From Halosimplex halophilum (GTDB lineage: Archaea; Halobacteriota; Halobacteria; Halobacteriales; Haloarculaceae), in contig NZ_SRHV01000006.1 in assembly GCF_004698125.1 (NCBI RefSeq), positions 186,001-250,000 on the forward strand: 64,000 nucleotides of DNA, in the 5' to 3' direction. Shown here in pieces: positions 62,673-64,000 of the stretch (position 1 is its first letter; every line of letters starts with the position of its first letter). Made by a program: the position numbers and the translations under genes. The notes beneath the pieces are model-generated. The model had not been told where the DNA came from and ran no database searches. It worked only from the letters and a program-made list of their open reading frames with translations.

Positions 62673-63059
62673 ATGCAGGGTCTTGAAGCCAGTTTCGTGC
62701 TCGCGACCGGGTCGGGGAGCGGGTCGCTCCTGGCCGCGACGGTCGTGAGCGGGCTCGTCACCGTGCTCGCGGCGGGCGCCGTGTACTTCTACGGGTGGCG
62801 AACGCCGCCGGAACCGGCGTTCGAAGGGGTACGACGCGAAGAGAGCGCGGATCCGGCCGCCACGGTCGTCGCCAATCGCGGCGGCCCGATGTACGAGTCG
62901 GAGGTGCCCGAGGCCGAGACGGAGTCGGTGGACCACGACGCGTTCGACCCGGTCGGGGCGGCGGCGCTGCTGGCCGTCTACTTTCTCGTGGTCACGCTGA
63001 CGTGGCTGTTCATGTACTTCGTCGAGTTCCTGGGGAACGGCCCGACGGTGGTGGGCTGA
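62673..63059 (+). CDS. Small membrane subunit preceding ba3-type oxidase
   Basis: The 128-residue protein has one helix near residue 20-38 (LLAATVVSGLVTVLAAGAV), a charged middle (EGVRREESADPAA), and a C-terminal helix (GAAALLAVYFLVVTLTWLFM). It ends one base before the next gene's start. The size and position fit a small accessory subunit found with haloarchaeal ba3-type oxidases. Not an enzyme on its own. Two TTGTC palindromes precede it. Confidence 0.78.
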   Translation: MQGLEASFVLATGSGSGSLLAATVVSGLVTVLAAGAVYFYGWRTPPEPAFEGVRREESADPAATVVANRGGPMYESEVPEAETESVDHDAFDPVGAAALLAVYFLVVTLTWLFMYFVEFLGNGPTVVG

Positions 63060-63060
63060 G

Positions 63061-63582
63061 ATGCACGTCCACAGGTTCGAGCGGATCTGGCTCGTCGCCG
63101 CGCTCGGGATGATCGTCCTGTTCGTCGGGACGGTCACGTACGGCGCCGTCGTCGCCGGGTACGGCATGGTCGACGCCGAGGGCGGACAGGTCGACGCGAC
63201 GGACCCGACGGACGGCGAGAACTTCCGCGAGCCGGGGGTCTACAACGGGAGCGAGCCCGGGCACTACGACGTGTACGTCGAGACGCGCCGGTTCGCGTTC
63301 GTCCCCGGGACGGCCGAGCCCATCCGCGTCCCCGCCGGCAGCACCGTGACGTTCCACGTCGTCAGCGTCGACGTGCTCCACGGCTTCGAGGTCGCCGGCA
63401 CGAACATCAACACGATGGCGATCCCCGGCCAGAAGGCCGTCGTCACCGCCGAGTTCGACGAGGCCCGCGAGTACGGCATCGTCTGTAACGAGTACTGCGG
63501 CGAGGGCCACCACACGATGGCGGGGTCGCTCGAAGTGGTCCCGCCCGGCGAGTTCAACGCGACCGCGGAGGTGAGCGCGTAG
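63061..63582 (+). CDS. Cytochrome c oxidase subunit II, ba3-type
   Basis: The 173-residue protein has one N-terminal helix (LVAALGMIVLFVGTVTYGAV) and a cupredoxin domain with all CuA ligands: VLHGFEV (His) and CNEYCGEGHHTMAG (two Cys, His, Met). The single helix and short length are typical of ba3 (cbaB-type) subunit II. It accepts electrons from halocyanin or a cytochrome and hands them to subunit I. It starts one base after the small subunit and ends just before subunit I. Confidence 0.93.
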   Translation: MHVHRFERIWLVAALGMIVLFVGTVTYGAVVAGYGMVDAEGGQVDATDPTDGENFREPGVYNGSEPGHYDVYVETRRFAFVPGTAEPIRVPAGSTVTFHVVSVDVLHGFEVAGTNINTMAIPGQKAVVTAEFDEAREYGIVCNEYCGEGHHTMAGSLEVVPPGEFNATAEVSA

Positions 63583-64000
63583 ATGGCCCACGCACACGAC
63601 GAGCGGGCGACCGGGACCGCCGAGGGGCGCGAACTGGCCGCCGGCGAGCGCCTCGCGTTCGTCGACCAGTACCCTGCGGCCGCCCGTGTCACCCGTCTCT
63701 GTTTCGGCGTCTCGTTCACCGCACTGCTGATCGGGGCGGTACTGGGCATCGTCCAGGCGCTTCACCGGACGAACGTCTTCCGCGGCGTCATCAGTTCGAG
63801 CGACTACTACTCCGTGCTGACCGGCCACGGCGTCCTGCTCGCGCTGTTTTTCACGATATTCTTCCTCTCGGGGGCGTTCACCTGGGGGACGAGCCGCAGC
63901 CTCGGCCGGGACCTCCCGAACCCGCGGTTCTCGCTGGCCTGGTTCGGTCTCCAGCTCGGCGGCGCCGCCGCCGTCGCGGCGGCCATCTTCGGCGGCTTCG
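63583..64000 (+). CDS. Cytochrome c oxidase subunit I (ba3-type), partial at window end
   Basis: Only the first 139 codons are inside the window. They hold an N-terminal soluble stretch, a first helix (LCFGVSFTALLIGAVLGIV), and LTGHGVLLALFFTIFFLSG, whose His is a low-spin heme ligand. The start follows subunit II by 0 bases (TAG then ATG). The rest, including the binuclear centre, lies past 64000. Together with subunit II and the small subunit it forms the oxidase operon. Confidence 0.93.
   Translation, partial: MAHAHDERATGTAEGRELAAGERLAFVDQYPAAARVTRLCFGVSFTALLIGAVLGIVQALHRTNVFRGVISSSDYYSVLTGHGVLLALFFTIFFLSGAFTWGTSRSLGRDLPNPRFSLAWFGLQLGGAAAVAAAIFGGF

Noticed and set aside
59264-62761. 1,165-residue minus-strand open frame
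   Set aside because: It is the antisense of the Cu ATPase and overlaps the real rhodanese; composition is that of a high-GC shadow frame.

Overview
The window is haloarchaeal (class Halobacteria) DNA. GC content is high, the proteins are strongly acidic, and genes overlap by ATGA or TGATG within operons. Promoters are TATA/BRE-like. Family content is typical of the class: HalOD1, bacterio-opsin-activator HTH regulators, SPW repeats, Orc1/Cdc6, a PGF-CTERM surface protein and a ba3-type oxidase. I cannot name a genus. I saw no rRNA, tRNA or CRISPR array.

Layout. 1-1.04 kb: a zinc-ribbon gene, then a scrap of thioredoxin reductase copied from (or with) the intact gene at 54.6-55.7 kb, and a headless HalOD1 domain. 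1.2-8.4 kb: a sulfur/redox block on the minus strand (class-V PLP enzyme, thioredoxin, DUF1641, SQR-like flavoprotein, TusA, methyltransferase, DUF2892, M20 peptidase, CoA-disulfide-reductase-like enzyme). 8.5-8.9 kb: two gene fragments back to back. 9-15.1 kb: an exported three-gene operon (Gly-rich membrane protein, Tat-exported cell-wall-binding-2 protein, and a membrane protein with a similar ectodomain and a Met-rich DUF4396-like bundle). It is followed by an SPW protein, a Cys-rich copper-storage-like protein, a membrane wHTH pair and the 3' third of a second CopB ATPase.

15.4-24.7 kb: a BBE-type FAD oxidase; an unrecognised small protein divergent from a 1,175-residue wHTH-FilR1-like-NTPase-TPR protein, which is the best candidate for an undescribed signalling or defence system; OsmC; a frameshifted regulator; small wHTH and SWIM proteins. 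24.8-32.7 kb: replication-linked genes. These are Orc1/Cdc6 with TTTCCGGAAA repeats in front, and a RecA-like protein, small protein and family-B polymerase operon whose polymerase has lost its thumb and gained a TRASH-like zinc tail. An acyl-CoA-dehydrogenase/membrane-protein operon with a divergent Bat-type regulator lies between them. 33.1-34.6 kb: a solo TnpB element.

34.9-45.8 kb: a metal island with a K+ channel-like protein, CopB ATPase, DUF411 and DUF302 proteins, a His/Met secreted protein, a YHS-containing permease, a decayed membrane regulator, CopZ, a two-permease ABC exporter and a SHOCT protein. 45.9-50.7 kb: amidohydrolase, alpha/beta hydrolase, and a P450 divergent from a Bat-type regulator. 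50.8-53.0 kb: an AT-rich beta-helix surface protein and a DUF302 pseudogene. 53.2-57.9 kb: a second sulfur/redox block (TauE/SafE, trxA-trxB-hypothetical, HTH regulator, TauE/SafE with a 49-residue partner). 58.3-64.0 kb: the start of a ba3-type cytochrome oxidase cluster with its copper-supply genes (SafE-like CcoH/TauE protein, CPC-type Cu ATPase), a rhodanese, a small subunit, subunit II and subunit I, which runs off the end.

The two sulfur/redox blocks share a CAATACTA-type promoter motif. The two oxidase-cluster promoters share TTGTC-N4-GACAA palindromes directly upstream of the TATA region. The window carries many single-gene fragments (trxB, HalOD1, bat HTH, DNA glycosylase, copB, DUF302, wHTH), which suggests repeated illegitimate recombination around metal, sulfur and mobile genes.
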